DNA of 64,000 nt from Armigeres subalbatus (GCF_024139115.2 NC_085139.1:74753203-74817202); one strand, 5' to 3'; shown: positions 47,905 through 60,195, numbered from the stretch's first letter. Numbers and translations are program-made. The notes: generated from the sequence alone by a model not told the origin.

Positions 47905-48910
47905 ATGCACGTAATGGATTTACGGATAAACTGATACGGTTGATCAAGGCGACGATGGATCGGGTGATGTGCGTAGTTCGAGTTTCAGGGGCATTCTCGA
48001 GTCCCTTCGAAACGCTTAGAGGGTTACGGCAAGGTGATGGTCTTTCGTGTCTACGATTTTCACGAAGTCCGTCCAGTTTTGGTTTCGCCGACGACATTGA
48101 TATCATGGCACGTAACTTTGAGAGGATGGAATAAGCCTACATCAGACTGAGAAGCGAAGCTAAACGGATTAGACTAGTCATCCGCACGTCGAAGACGAAG
48201 TACATAATAGGAAGAGGCTCAAGAGAGGTCAATGTAAGCCACCCACCACGAGCTTCTATCGGTGGTGACGAAATCGAGGTGGTTGAAGAATTCGTGTACT
48301 TGGGCTCACTAGTGACCGCCGATAACAATACCAGCAGAGAAATTCGGAGGCGCATAGTGGCTGGAAATCGTACGCACTTTGGACTCCGTAAGACGCTCCA
48401 ATCGAATAGAGTTCGCCGCCGTACCAAACTGACTATCTACAAAACGCTTATAAGACCAGTAGTTCTATACGAACACGAGACCTGGACGATGCTCGTGGAG
48501 AATCAACGCGCACTGGGATTTTTTGAAAGGAAAGTGCTGCGTACCATCTATGGTGGGGTGCAGATGGCGGACGGTACGTGGAGGAGGCGAATGAACTACG
48601 AGTTGCATCAGCTGTTGGGAGAACCATCCATCGTTCACACCGCGAAAATCGGAAGACTGCGGTGGGCCGGGCACGTAGCCAGAATGTCGGACAGTAATCC
48701 AGTAAAAATGGTTCTCGTCAACGATCCGACGGGAACAAGAAGGCGAGGTGCGCAGCGGGCAAGGTGGATCGATCAGGTGGAAGATGACTTGCGGACCCTT
48801 CGTAGACTGCGTGGTTGGCGACGTGTAGCCATGGACCGAGCCGAATGGAAAAGACTCTTATATACCGCACAGGCCACTTCGGCCTTAGTCTGAATAAATA
48901 ATAAAATAAT
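47905..48910 (+). pseudogene. RTE-like LINE fragment, longest copy in the window
   Basis: Starts within the RT domain: NGFTDKLIRLIKATMDRVMC; LRGLRQGDGLSCL (the RQG motif); a deletion and frameshift near 48050; FGFADDIDIMA (catalytic FADD, about 48083-48115); and a stop near 48132 in place of the usual continuation to AYIRLRSEAKRI. From 48279 the frame is open to 48893: FVYLGSLVTADNNTSREIRR, RKVLRTIYGGVQ, LRWAGHVARMSDSNPVKM, WRRVAMDRAEWKRLLYTAQA. The tail is AATAAATAATAAAATAA. Same subfamily as 32132-32819, including the same C-terminus. Dead. Confidence 0.88.
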
Positions 48911-51681
48911 TGAGCATGAGCATGTCCAGAACAATCGCAATTGCAATAAGTAACCAATGGATGAAGGATCGATTTTGGTATCCAACCTCAATTGCACAGT
49001 CTATTATAAGTCAGAAGCTTCACAGATTTTGATCCCTTGATATCAAATTTGTCTTGTTGATTTTCTTTATACCAGCATGAACAATGAAGATCACTCCGTA
49101 AGTTCACAACGAAAATTTGTAAACTAAATCATTTTTTGGTCACCCATATGAGCGCGATTCACACAGAATGTGACCGTAGGCCGGATGAATTATGCGAGCG
49201 TTGATTATCATTGTGCGGAAAAGGTCAGGCCACTACTAACTCTCTATCTCGGAAAGGAGGGATGCAACCCCATTGCTGATGCAATGCAGTTCGCTATTGT
49301 ATGACGTCAATGAATGTGAGATTTTTGAGTGGCCATTCTATTAGGGTATCTTGTCACATGGCAAGCTTTTTTTTATTACAAGTGAACCTGTTAGATATAA
49401 ACTAGTTTCCAAGAGAAACTTAAACATTTTCGTGTACAGGAGTTGTTCCATTATGTTTTGGTAATAATCTTATTACAGAAGCTAAAGACTTATTTGAAAA
49501 CCCCATTTATACCCCGAATATAGATCTTTAAAAATGCGTTTCTATTTATATTTGTAACATGCAGGAGAGTTGAAAAACTGTTATTACAACATGTAAAATT
49601 CGTTAGTGAGGAAATCCCCGGAAAATAGAACAACCAACAACAGTAGACCCTTCATTGGTCAGTTTACTCTACGCTGGGTGCTACTATTTTGCGAACTATT
49701 GCGAGAATGATGGTGTGGAAAATTACCTTGGAATAGTTGATGATGTTGACGCTGTCTGCTGTCTGCGGAATTTCAAGTGTTCTGAAAATAGAGAATGAAA
49801 GATAAAACGGAAAGGCTACGTTAGTTTTCCGAGACATCCGGTAATGAAGCTGGCATGCGATCAGACTATCTTTTGATGGTTTTCTAATGGAAATAGGAGT
49901 GTCGTTAATTTGAATTAATTTCGCCACGATAGGGCTGGGATTTTCTCGGCCATAAAGTATCTTCCAAATGGAAATTTACGTTTATTTGCGGCGGTAGGTT
50001 AGGGCTGGTAATGAAAATTCAAGGGATGGGAGATAATCAAGTCACAAGGACAACGTAGAATGGAAATGAAGCTTTAGACTGTATCGAATGAATACGACAA
50101 CGAGCAGATAATTATTCTTGGGGAGGAGTTTTTTTTCTGTCTGTATTTGAAATATTTAATGGCCGTATTTTTCTCGTAGTTGCTTGTTCGGTTTCGATAA
50201 AGCTTTAGGGAAACTTGAGTAGACAAGTCATAAATGCGAATGTTTGTTTTTGCCAGCATAGCTACATATCTTCACCGACAACATATAGGTATCTCTTAAA
50301 CACACCGTTTCCAATTCTTTCACTGTCCAAAGTTATTCCATGTTATCTGCAAAGTAACATATTCAATTTCTAAACTTCTCCGAAAGCTCATCTTTGTAAT
50401 CTTCCCCGAGTCAGAATGATATCATTCCCTGTATGCATTTCATCCATATGAACACTGACATACATATATTTAGTTTTTGGCCAAGGAACTTCATCTTTCT
50501 CACGGCGAGGAAAGATTTCCTTTTCCCGGCAACCGCATACACCTGCACGAGCTACGTTTCGCTCTATTATAAGGAACAGCACATCGTTTACATCACATTA
50601 ACATCATTTTCATCATCATAACAATCACAAAGCCCCGGTCCTGCGGCTTCCACAGTCATCCCGCTTCCATCCGTGGTTTCAGTTAAGTTCGAAAACTGCA
50701 AAGTTCCTAGCTCGTCCGGTTTTCTATGCGAGGGATGAGGATGATGTTGTTGATGCTGATGATAAAGCTCATCCACAGATGCGGAAAAGCTGCTCCTCGG
50801 GAGCAAAGATAGAATCTCATTTCTTGAATACGTTGGTAGTCACGTTTTTTTGTAGATTGATCCCCTATTGTCAGAGGAGGAAGCAAATTTATTATTAACA
50901 TATGGAAATAATTCAAAGGCAAAAGCATACCATTTTTTCATTCAATCAAAATCGGAAAAATGACATTGTGGATTATGTAAATTAACCGATAATGAAGTCT
51001 ACTGTTACTGTTACACAGTTATGAAATGTTGAAATATTCGAAGTTGATCTCATAATCTTCCTGCATAACGAAATGTGTTATCATTGTTGGATTAAGTCAG
51101 CACCGTCTCCACCATTTTCCAATCTGATGGGCAGCTAATTGAAATCCGTTTGAACGTGCAACAATGTTATGGCTATGAGTAGATTCGCATCTCCATTACA
51201 CATTCTTTCCATTCCTTGACATTCGTTCAGTTTGAGTATCGTCCTGGAAAATCGTTCAATGACACCGCGACGAAGATAACGATGTCGACGGCATCAGAGG
51301 ACAGTATACAAAGCATCTGTCTGTATCCTCGGAAACAGGGTTCTCGGGAAAATTGAAAAAAAAAAACAACAGCAAAAGTGGAATAAAGCAAAAAACAATG
51401 TCAGCTTAAAGTAATTATATTTGCTTTATCTATATACATTTTTATTATGTAGAGTAACATAGACTTACTCCATTAACTTTTGATAGGATTTTTATTTAAA
51501 GAGAACTTCAGACCACGTGATATGACGAGACGCATTATTGCGGTAGTTTACAGTTGTTTGGTAATAATTTCGGTTCCTTAATGCAGCGTTGAGAAAACTA
51601 AAATTTTCACGAATTCAAATCATGCGCTCTGGAATTATCCACTAAAGAATCTTTCATGATTTAATTGCTCCGAATGTATTA
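48911..51681. other. Mostly no gene; one possible exon at 50588-50839
   Basis: AT-rich, low-copy-looking DNA. A CAT-rich stretch at 50585-50625 and the minus-strand frame at 50588-50839 (own entry) are the only items of note. Confidence 0.35.
50588..50839 (-). CDS. Possible terminal coding exon of an unrecognised gene
   Basis: The minus-strand frame runs from after a stop at 50840-50842 to a TAA just below 50588, about 80 residues. It reads NEILSLLPRSSFSASVDELY, then a His/Gln run (HQHQQHHPHPSHRK), LGTLQFSNLTETTDGSG and an acidic end, CDCYDDENDVNVM. The mix of residues and lack of simple repetition resemble the cytosolic tail or C-terminus of an insect protein. It has no good start codon, so it would need an upstream splice acceptor, for example AAG|AAATGAG near 50828. 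No partner exon is identified in the window. Could be chance. Confidence 0.25.
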   Translation of the reverse strand, partial: LPTYSRNEILSLLPRSSFSASVDELYHQHQQHHPHPSHRKPDELGTLQFSNLTETTDGSGMTVEAAGPGLCDCYDDENDVNVM

Positions 51682-51693
51682 TTGCAAATATTT

Positions 51694-51987
51694 CTTCTTC
51701 TTCTTCTTCTTATTGGCATTACATCCCCACACTGGGACAGAGCCGCCTCACAGCTTAGTGTTCATTAAGCACTTCCACAGTTATTAACTGCGAGGTTTCT
51801 AAGCCAGTCTACCATTTTTGCATTCGTATATCATGAGGCTAACACGATGATACTTTATGCCCAGGGAAGTCGAGTCAATTTCCAATCCGAAAATTGCCTA
51901 GACCGGCACCGGGAATCGAACCCAGCCACCCTCAGCATGGTCTTGCTTTGTAGCCGCGCGTCTTACTGCACGGCTAAGGAGGGCCCC
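51694..51987 (-). mobile_element. Feilai-type tRNA-derived SINE, full length
   Basis: TTGCAAATATTT is duplicated exactly at 51682-51693 and 51988-51999. The minus strand opens GGGGCCCTCCTTAGCCGTGC (tRNA head), has the B box GGGTTCGATTCCCGG, a body ending GTCCCAGTGTGGGGATG, and an AAG-repeat tail. The sequence matches Feilai of Aedes aegypti as I remember it. TSD and tail intact. Confidence 0.88.
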
Positions 51988-51999
51988 TTGCAAATATTT

Positions 52000-52366
52000 A
52001 TTATTAGTGAAACGAAAGTTTCTATGCATAAAATAATGGATGCTATTGTTTATGTAATAAATTACACATCCTGTCCCGGTATTGTCAGTTTGACTTTGTG
52101 ATGGCAGATAAATACAATTGGAAAATTGTAAAACTGATAGTTGAAGGAGGTTATTGTGTTTTAAGAAATGCTGTAATGATTCTTGACCAAGGATTGACTC
52201 CGTAGAGAAATGAAGAAAATCACACTAATCTTATTGTATCATCGTAAGGATTTTTTTACGAGCTGTCTCGATAAGGAACTGACTCGGAGGCTATACTTCA
52301 TGTTAAATTGCTTTTAAAACGCTCCAATTGCGAAGGAACCGATGCTGATGATACATTCACGGTGCC
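52000..52366. other. No gene seen
   Basis: AT-rich spacer. Confidence 0.35.
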
Positions 52367-52714
52367 CCGAAAGACCGTTATTATAAAAAAATGTCCATTA
52401 AAACCAAGCCCTGTCGATTCTTGTTCTAATTCTTCACCTCTCGGACAATTTAAAAAAAATCCTTAGGAGGAATTTCTAGAAATCTTAATTTTAAGTTTTG
52501 AGGTAGGAAATTCCGGAATAATCCATATTTAAATTGATTAATATCATCAAAATAACTTTGAAAAATCGTCCAACAAGTTTTACAAATCATTATCAACCAG
52601 CTTGTATTTGTTTCCATTACTACCATTGCGTTTATAATTGATTTGACCGCCAAACTGACTTAAGTATGTTTTTTTTGTATGGCATACTATATGATTTTTT
52701 ATTAATTATAAATA

Positions 52715-52906
52715 GGGGGAAAAGACGGCTTTGGCAGGTTTTCTTCTATTATTGGCAGGGGGGTTTTTGTTGATCTAATTTTATGAAATTTGGCCACAAT
52801 ATTCTTTGATATGCAAAGAATGTTTAGGCCAAATTTGAGCATCTTCAGTCATAAAAAAACCCCTGACAATAATAGAACAAAACCTGCCAAAGCCGTCATT
52901 CCCCCT
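52715..52906. mobile_element. TA-flanked MITE, 192 bp
   Basis: Ends GGGGGAAAAGACGGCTTTGG and CCAAAGCCGTCATTCCCCC. The arms extend through GGCAGGTTTT and CTATTATTG. Flanked by TA (52713-52714 and 52907-52908). Confidence 0.88.
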
Positions 52907-53006
52907 ACCTAATTAAGTTTTTTTTTTGGAATTACATTAATTCATTCTTTTAATCCTCACAGACGAGCATCAAAGTAGGCTTGCAAAATAAAAAGAAGGT
53001 TGAGAA

Positions 53007-54590
53007 GTGAAAAAAATACTTGTGCAGATTCAATCATCTGTTCTTTTTGTAGGAATATTGTGTGCGGATTGTTGCTTTAAAAATGAATCTTCACGAAAAA
53101 ACAGAAATCTCGTTTGCATACTCTGTCTATCGGAGGGATCGTCGCTTGGACCAATAAGTAACAGTATAAGGGTTGTTGTCCGAGCAATTCTGCAAGATTT
53201 TGAACTCAAATTAACACTTAACATTGAAGAATTCTAGACCAACATTTGGAAAGGGCGTAACAGCCAAAAATTATTCCTTCTGATTCTTCGTCTACATATA
53301 TGACTTTATATGTGGATGAAGAATTAGAAAGAATAAAATTTGGCTGTTACGCCTTTTCCAAATGTTGGTCTAGAATTGATATCTAATCCGTCAAAATGGC
53401 AAAGTCATTCTTCGAAATCTTTGTGGGAAACCGTCTGTTTTCAAGAAGGACACCTCTCTTCCAGAAACTTTCAAGAATCTTCATGCAGATTCTTTGTTAA
53501 AGGTTAAAGGCGAGAATAACCTGAGCATGAGGAAGTCCTTGGGTAATTAGTATTTCATTTGAAACAAATTGGGTTTTAGGTAATTTATTCAATATTTAGG
53601 TGTGATAAAAAGTATTCGAGCATCGGAAGTAAAGATCGAACCAGGAGGGCGGGAGAAATTGATGGAAAGGAATCGACAGCTTAAGGATTTATTTGAAGTA
53701 GTAAAGTTGTCCAGCATCACAGGAAAGGTTTGATCTGCATCGGATGAGGTTGTTGTGTGCTGCTCTGATGTACCTGAGGTGATACGCAAAATAAAGTGTT
53801 CAAGACCAACAGCTGGAAATTATTTTCTTGTGAAAATTGGAATTGATGGAGGTAGGAGCTTTTTCAAGATAACTTTATCGGTGATTCACTCGCAAATTGG
53901 AAATCAGTCGAGCAATGAGTTCAAGGATGGTGGTGTAAAACAAAACTTTTTATCATAGCACTTTCACCAAACCTCGCGGAAAAGTACGAAAATACTTCTC
54001 CAATTTGGATAGAACTACTCAAATTGCACGAGCTCGAATATATGGTCGCCGGGGACCTCAAAATTATAAACATTATAATTGGCATAATGGCGCACTCCTC
54101 GAAGAACCCTTGTCCATATTGCGAAGCCTATAAGAGTGAGCTCGGCATATCGAATGGTGTATCGAGAACCAAAGGTAACATCAAGCAAAATTGGACAAAA
54201 AAGTGGAAGAATTTCGCAAGTTGTGTGCATGCCCCTCTGGTTTCCGGTAACGACGAAAACAAAATCTTAAATCTTTGCCCGCCATCGTCACTGTACATCA
54301 CACTTGGGATCGTCAATACAATTTTCAAGTTCCTGGAGAAGAAGGCGCCAGATTGGGTTGACTTATGGGTGAATCAAGCACAGGTGAGACAATGAACTTA
54401 CGGGTTCACTGGAAGAGCCTGTCACACATCCAATTGTTTGGCAGACAATCCCGATCTTATGGATTATGTCACGGTAAGTAATTCTACTTAAACGGTAACA
54501 AATTTCTAATGAATATAACAATTATCAGGTTCTGAATGATTTCAAAAACGTGTACGCTAAATGCTTTTCTTTCAATTCCTATTATATTAC
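53007..54590 (+). pseudogene. Spliced transposase-like gene, inactivated
   Basis: Exon pieces: VILRNLCGKPSVFKKDTSLP (about 53403-53462), MRKSLG; intron 53543-53599; VIKSIRASEVKIEPGGREKL; a stop near 53733; VVVCCSDVPEVIRKIK; FLVKIGIDGGRSFFKITLSV (about 53823-53882); a frameshift near 53940; KLFIIALSPNLAEKYEN; YMVAGDLKIINIIIGIMAHS; NPCPYCEAY; ILNLCPPSSLYITLGIVNTI; a stop at 54395; TYGFTGRACHTSNCLADNPD; intron 54474-54528; VLNDFKNVYAKCF. Both introns are GT-AG, 55-57 bp, and removing them preserves frame. The pattern (KIGIDGG..F.KI, GDL..., CPYC) recalls an uncharacterised family recurrent in arthropods and cnidarians, possibly an RNase H-like transposase; that is from memory. A MITE (53237-53370) also interrupts the upstream part (from 53007). 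Confidence 0.6.
53237..53370. mobile_element. Foldback MITE, 134 bp
   Basis: Ends GACCAACATTTGGAAAGGGC, then GTAACAGCCAAA, and the complement TTTGGCTGTTACGCC, then TTTTCCAAATGTTGGTC. Flanked by TA. Almost a perfect hairpin. A shortened copy is at 59676-59754. Confidence 0.9.
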
Positions 54591-54667
54591 ATCCACTCTC
54601 GTTTTACTCGTTTACCATAAACACTGAATTGAAATTCATTTTTACCTTTTATTTCATTACACATAGG

Positions 54668-55564
54668 GTAAATGATGTATCTTGGACAAGCGCAGGACAT
54701 TCATTAGAAAATATATCGAGATTGAATAGTATAAAACAATTGAAAACCACTAGGTTCATCCAAATACATAACCTATGATTAGTCTTGTGTCTCCATTGCC
54801 CAATTTTTGAGTAAATTACGTTTACTAGGTGTAAACTGTGATATACTGCGAACTGAGATATTTTCTTTTTGGACATCAAATATATAATTTCGACATGGAA
54901 AATGCATATATTTTGGACAGAGTCATTTTCTCCTAATTTAAAAATGGCCACCTACAGATCTCAATGGTATGACTTACCTACACGTATCCACATTCATTGA
55001 AATGCATTTATTTGCTTAACTGACATAGATTAAACCAGAAATTAACATTGTTTCGCAATCTTATCGATATCATTGAAAACAGCCTGAAAGTTGGCAATTA
55101 ATGGTTCATCCATGTACTGTACATGGGGTGACCAATAAATGTCTGATGCATAAAAACATAACTTCATTTTGGTCACTCCTTTTTCATCCGTCTCAAGTTC
55201 ATGTTAAGCGATTGGAATATGTTAGTATCTCAATTACAATCAAACTTTGGCCGCAGGACCTCAAGATTGCCGTTTGAACCAATTTAAACGTGTTTCAGGT
55301 GCATGTTACGAAGAGTCTTATAATGCATGTTCTCCTGCATACTGGCATCCAGCAGGCACTTTGGTAGAAAGCTTTACATTTTAGATAATTTTAAAGATAA
55401 ATAGTAGTTGATTTGTGAATTCTCATCAGGAGCCGCTAGAGTCGAGGTAAAAGTATGTAATGATCATACTTTCGATAAAAAATTTCCTACACATTATCTA
55501 AAATTGATCGAAGAAGCTCAGGCTTGTCCAAAATATGTACATGTCCAAAAAATATCATTTACCC
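54668..55564. mobile_element. TA-flanked inverted-repeat element, 897 bp
   Basis: Starts GGGTAAATGATGTATCTTGG and ends AAATATCATTTACCC; TTGGACA/TGTCCAA lies inside both ends. TA on each side (54666-54667 and 55565-55566). It separates the transposase-like exons from the right inverted arm. No transposase motif inside. Confidence 0.82.
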
Positions 55565-55825
55565 TAGAAACCAAACTAAATTAGAATTAATAAACCATAA
55601 AAAACTTGGACTTTGAACATTTTCGTAGGTACCCTAGTGATATTGTTTAGTTCAAATATGGATTATTTTTAAATTTCTTACCTAAAAACTTCAAATCAAG
55701 ATTTCGCGAAATTCCTCCTAGGTATTTTTTAAAAATTGGTTCAGAGGTGCAGAATTAGCACAAAAATCGAGCCCTGTATTTACTTTTGATGGACATTTTT
55801 TTCTTATAATAACGGTCTTTCGGTC

Positions 55826-57080
55826 TTTGTTATAAATGTAACTGTTTTTTTTAACAAAGCTGTGCGAAAAAAGTATGGTCCAAATGACAAATGAGCCAGA
55901 ACGAACCGTTTTACCACAGTTGGTCAGTGGCATCTAAGATTATGATTTTTTGTGTTTGTATTACGCTTCGAAAAACTTGTTTTATGGTTTGTTGTGATTG
56001 AGAGAGGTTTATGTCACTCGTTTATCATCGTTCATTGTCAATCTACCTTTCCCGTCAAAAATTGTATCTCGTTTTATTATCTCAGTCAATTCTTGGCCTC
56101 ATTTATGGTCAACTTTCCCAATAAACACAAAGTCTCTAACTTTTTGAAAAATATTAACACAAAAACTGAAAAAGTGCTGCTCATGCAAACTGACCTGAAG
56201 GATGGGCTTGATGTTGATATAAAATCAGGTGATTTGGACAGCCTCCCAGAGACAACATTTTTAGAAGATTTTTTCTCAAATTAAAAAAAAGTTCTTTGTT
56301 TGTTTTTAAAAGTGCTATAAAATATTTGTTTCTTGGAACATTCTTTATAGTTTATGGAAATTTGACATTATTTTCGAAAATCTTATATTTATTTATTGCT
56401 TATATCCTGATTACTTTATTGGCGATTTCCCAAATTTTTATTTTTTTAAGCAGAGTTTTTTACTTTAGTTGTCACAGATTCCAACTGCGATCTGTATCCC
56501 GCCGATCAGTGCAGCGAAGTCTTTGGAAGTTTTTGCACTCGGAAAAGCCGCACACTTTCGTAAACGTCTAGTAGCTCCTGACGAATATCGGCCATTCTTC
56601 CATCTCGCCGGATGACGTTGGCAAGACAGGAATTGTCGAATGGACGTATGTGCCTTCGTTGGTTCTCACTGCTGGTTTGTAGTCCTTGGCTTACTCTTCC
56701 TTGCTTCTAACTGCTATACTTCTTCTTTTTTCGGAGGCTCCGGATGTCCAAATGGCGTATCGTATTAACGCGACGGAGCCTGTACCCAATGCTAAAATCA
56801 GTTTTCAATTTGCTCTCATCGACAGCAAAAATAGTTGTTCACAATTTGATGTCACAGTGAGATGCTTCTGCTATGAATTTTGTTATTTTAACCGTTAAAA
56901 CGACAAAAATAATATCATCCTGAGTAATCAAAATTAGGCGATTTCACAACAACAAAAATACTTATCGATTTCCTCGGGTATCAACCTTCGATTGCCTTCT
57001 TGAAGGCTTACGGTAGGCTTCTCTTGCATCGCCCACACCACTTCCACCGGAAAAACTTTTCCAGGCATCCCATTTCCCAA
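55826..57080. other. No gene recognised
   Basis: The frames at 55952-56284 and 56296-56571 show no domain. 56470-56650 is GC-richer with open reading on both strands (minus: LANVIRRDGRMADIRQELLD); this could be a fragment of a coding region, but I cannot identify it. Confidence 0.3.
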
Positions 57081-57975
57081 CCCAGTCAACACTGATGCAA
57101 CATAAGATGCTGAAGGGGAGGTGATATACGCACATGTTGTATGGAGAAGTACTCATATTGCCTACACTTTAGCTAAGGGTATGCGATAACACACTTTTTC
57201 CTAACGAAACGAAACGAAACGAAATTTAAAATGTCTATGTTGAATCGGATCGAAACGAAACGAAATATAGATTTCTTTCGAGACTTCGAAACGAGGTTCA
57301 TTTAATTCGAAATTTTTCGAAACGAAACGAAATTTTTTTTTTTTTGCGAATTTTTTTTTTAAATTGGTTTCACATTATGCACGCAATTCTGATTTCACTT
57401 TTTCGAAGTCGAGAAACTGTTTTGCGACCAAACAATAACAGAAAAGGCAATCTGTGATAGATCACCACATTCTCGCCGCATATACCATTGGCGATAAGGC
57501 AATACCCCAGCATTTGTGCAGCTTTCAAAGGAATTCATCGTGGAGCATGTGCTCCCGAATCTGATCAATTTTATATCAGTAAGTATATAAAAATAAAGAA
57601 ATTGTGGGATTTTTCATATACGGATTCAAATTTCGTTTAAAACCTTAGTTCACTTAAGAATTATGTAATTCTGCTGAAGCATACTTCATATTGTCTTGTC
57701 AGCGTGGTTTTACAGTACACCCAGGTTTTTTTTACACGGTTGGATTTCATTAATTTCTCGGTTAACCTGAACTTCCACAGTTTTTTAAATACCCTCTGAA
57801 TTTTCTTTGATTTTTTGTGAATTTTTTCGTGGGGTTAACTCATTGCTTTATTAACGCTGAAGGTCTTAAACGACCAAAAGCAAACCGTGTAAAAAAAACC
57901 TGGGTGTATGTATTGACTTAGTCAAAATTAGAAAATGAATGCTTAGATTTATTTTTTATTTAGTGGGATACTTAA

Positions 57976-59618
57976 CCTTCTGTCTGTGCTCAAAAAAACT
58001 TACGTTGTCTGTGCTCTGGGGTCAAATTGACCCCAAATTGAAATTGCTATAACTTTTTCATTGTTTGGCCGATTTTGGATTTTTGGGGCTTTTTCGAAAG
58101 ATAATTTAATCATCTTTCAGGTCGTAACCAAATATTGACTACTGGTGGGCGGTTACATCGCGGGGAGGGGATTTAGTGAACAAGGGTACAAAAACAGTGA
58201 TTTTTCATGATTATTTTACTCATTTCCGAAAATCCTACCCATTTTGAACTGCACCTTTTTTTAAAATGTTATGCAGGAAGGCGTGTGCTTTGGCATGAGG
58301 CGTTGCTAAGTTTAGAACTTGGCCGCCAGGTGGTGGTATATTTGAATTCATTATTTTAGACTACTCAAGTAATTCCGATATATAGAATTCTCCTCAGTGT
58401 AAATATTCTTATCGCACAAATTTAAAATTTGTTAAAATGGCGTCTTGATCAAAGGTGGTCTAGTGGGAATGGACTGTCTTGTGACGCAAGTAATAATTGG
58501 GAATTTTACAAATAGGCGGCAAATTGGCTGATCTTTGGTTACCCATGTAGACCCAAAGGCCTTAATTCCAGGGTTTTCTTGGATGACCTGAAACATATTC
58601 TGTGAACACATTCTATTATTTGCAGCATCGCTGCAGCAGGGTGAATACAAAGAAAACTTTTGATGAACTCTACCACAACATTCATGTTTGCAAAAGATGC
58701 TACAAACCAAAATCCATCAGATCTCACATGGAACAATATACTCAAATATAACAGCTCACTAGCGTCGTATCTTAGAAGAAGTATTCATTACATTGAGCAC
58801 CAATTTTTGGAGTCCTGGACATCCTGAACAATGTTGCCGAATACAACTTGGGTGTAGGTATGAGGGATCTCAAGCTAAAGCAATATTTCAAACATGCAAG
58901 AATATTGCAAGTACACTAGCGCCGCCTATTTGTAAATTTCCTAATTGTTTATTCCGTCACATGACAGTCCATTCCCACCAGACGAAATTTGTTAAAGACG
59001 TCATCTTTACAAATTTCAAATTTGTGCGTTAAGAATATTTACAATGAGGAATATTCCGTATATCGGAATTACTTGAGTAGTCTAAAATAATGAATTCAAA
59101 TATACTGCCACCTAGCGACCAAGCTGTAAACAAATCAATGCCGCATGTCAAAGCACACGCCTTCCTGCATAACCTTTTTGCAGTTCAAAATGAGTAGGAT
59201 TTTCAGTTATAAGTAAAATAAGCATGAAAAATCACTGTTTTTGTACCCTTTTTACGAAAACCCCTCCCCGCGATGTACCCGCCCACCTATAGTCAATCTT
59301 TAGTAACGACCTGAAAGATGATTAAATTATCTTTTGAAACAGCCCCAAAAATCCAAAATCGGCCAAACATTAAAAAAGTTATAGCAATTTCAATTTGGGG
59401 TCAATTTGACCCCAGAGCACAGACAACGTAAGTTTTTTGAAAAAAGTACACTGTAGCGCATATTTTCAAGATTTTTTAAGCGAATTTGCACCTAGGGGAC
59501 AGATCTCGACGAGTTTTACCAAACTACCAGAAATTAGAAGAATCGGTTGAAAACTAAAAAAATGGCAGCCATTTAAAGTGGCCTGGGGTCATATTGACCC
59601 CAGAGCACAGACAAAAGG
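57976..59618. mobile_element. TTAA-flanked (piggyBac-like) foldback element, 1.64 kb
   Basis: Starts CCTTCTGTCTGTGCTC and ends GAGCACAGACAAAAGG, with TTAA on both sides (57972-57975 and 59619-59622). Arms of about 700 bp are complementary in order: GGGGTCAATTTGACCCC, CCAAAATCGGCCAAACA, ATTTAATCATCTTTCAG, GCCTTCCTGCATAAC, GGACTGTC and TAGGCGG. The right arm has an extra ~160 bp at its outer end. No transposase. Confidence 0.9.
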
Positions 59619-59675
59619 TTAAATATGTATCCACATCTGCAAGGCGTATACGCAGATAGAGAGTTGATATTACTA

Positions 59676-59754
59676 GACCAACATTTGAAAAGGGCGTATC
59701 AGCCAAATTTATTCCTTCTTATGCTTCGTCTACATATATACCAAATGTATGGTC
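59676..59754. mobile_element. Shortened copy of the GACCAACATTTGG MITE
   Basis: The left arm matches 53237-53310 and ends after an internal deletion with CCAAATGTATGGTC. Flanked by ACTAG on both sides. Confidence 0.75.
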
Positions 59755-60084
59755 ACTAGAAGAATCATGTGCACCTTTCTAAAATGCACAAAGAAATGTA
59801 TTTCAGATTGAATTTCACAGACCCATAGTCTTATATACAATTAGCTCAACGAACTGAGCTATTGTCTGTGTGCCCTTGGCATATGAGAACAGCTGTTATG
59901 GTCAGTATGAGCTGAAAGCAATCATAAGTAAAGAACTTTCAGCAATTTGAATGATCTTTCAACCCGTTCTGGATTTTGTTTTGCAAATTCCATGCGAATA
60001 TCTAGAAATTCTCTTAAATCTGCAATGTTCCTTACATATTGTGCAAATAGTCAAAGAAGAGCTTATTAGCTTGATTAATTGTAC

Positions 60085-60195
60085 ACATCGTAGTTGCTAA
60101 GCATGATTGGCCGAGAAACAGCAAATATGCACAGCTCACCAATTAAATAATATTCCTGGGATACAAAAAAAAGTTATTCTTATTGTATACTTGCT
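60085..60195 (+). repeat. Dispersed repeat family B, copy 2
   Basis: Shares GCATGATTGGCCGAGA, AGCAAATATGCACAGCT and AATAATATTCCTGGG with 22490-22615 in order. Lies inside the hAT element. Confidence 0.4.

Larger units (their letters stand above)
52367..55825 (+). mobile_element. Decayed DNA-transposon-like unit with long inverted arms
   Basis: The left arm (52367-52600) and right arm (55580-55825) are complements over about 240 bp. They share CCGAAAGACCGTTATTATAA at the outer edge, AATGGACATTTTTTT, AAATTCCTCCTA and TTCAAATATGGATTATT-like blocks. The arms also read as coding-like peptide (FKYGLFLNFLPKNFKSRF), so they may be inverted copies of an exon rather than classical TIRs. Between them lies a spliced transposase-like pseudogene. 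No TSD found. The whole reading is inference. Confidence 0.5.

Noticed and set aside
56470..56650. Coding exon on either strand
   Set aside because: Several frames are open on both strands over this short stretch, none with a recognisable domain or clear splice sites.
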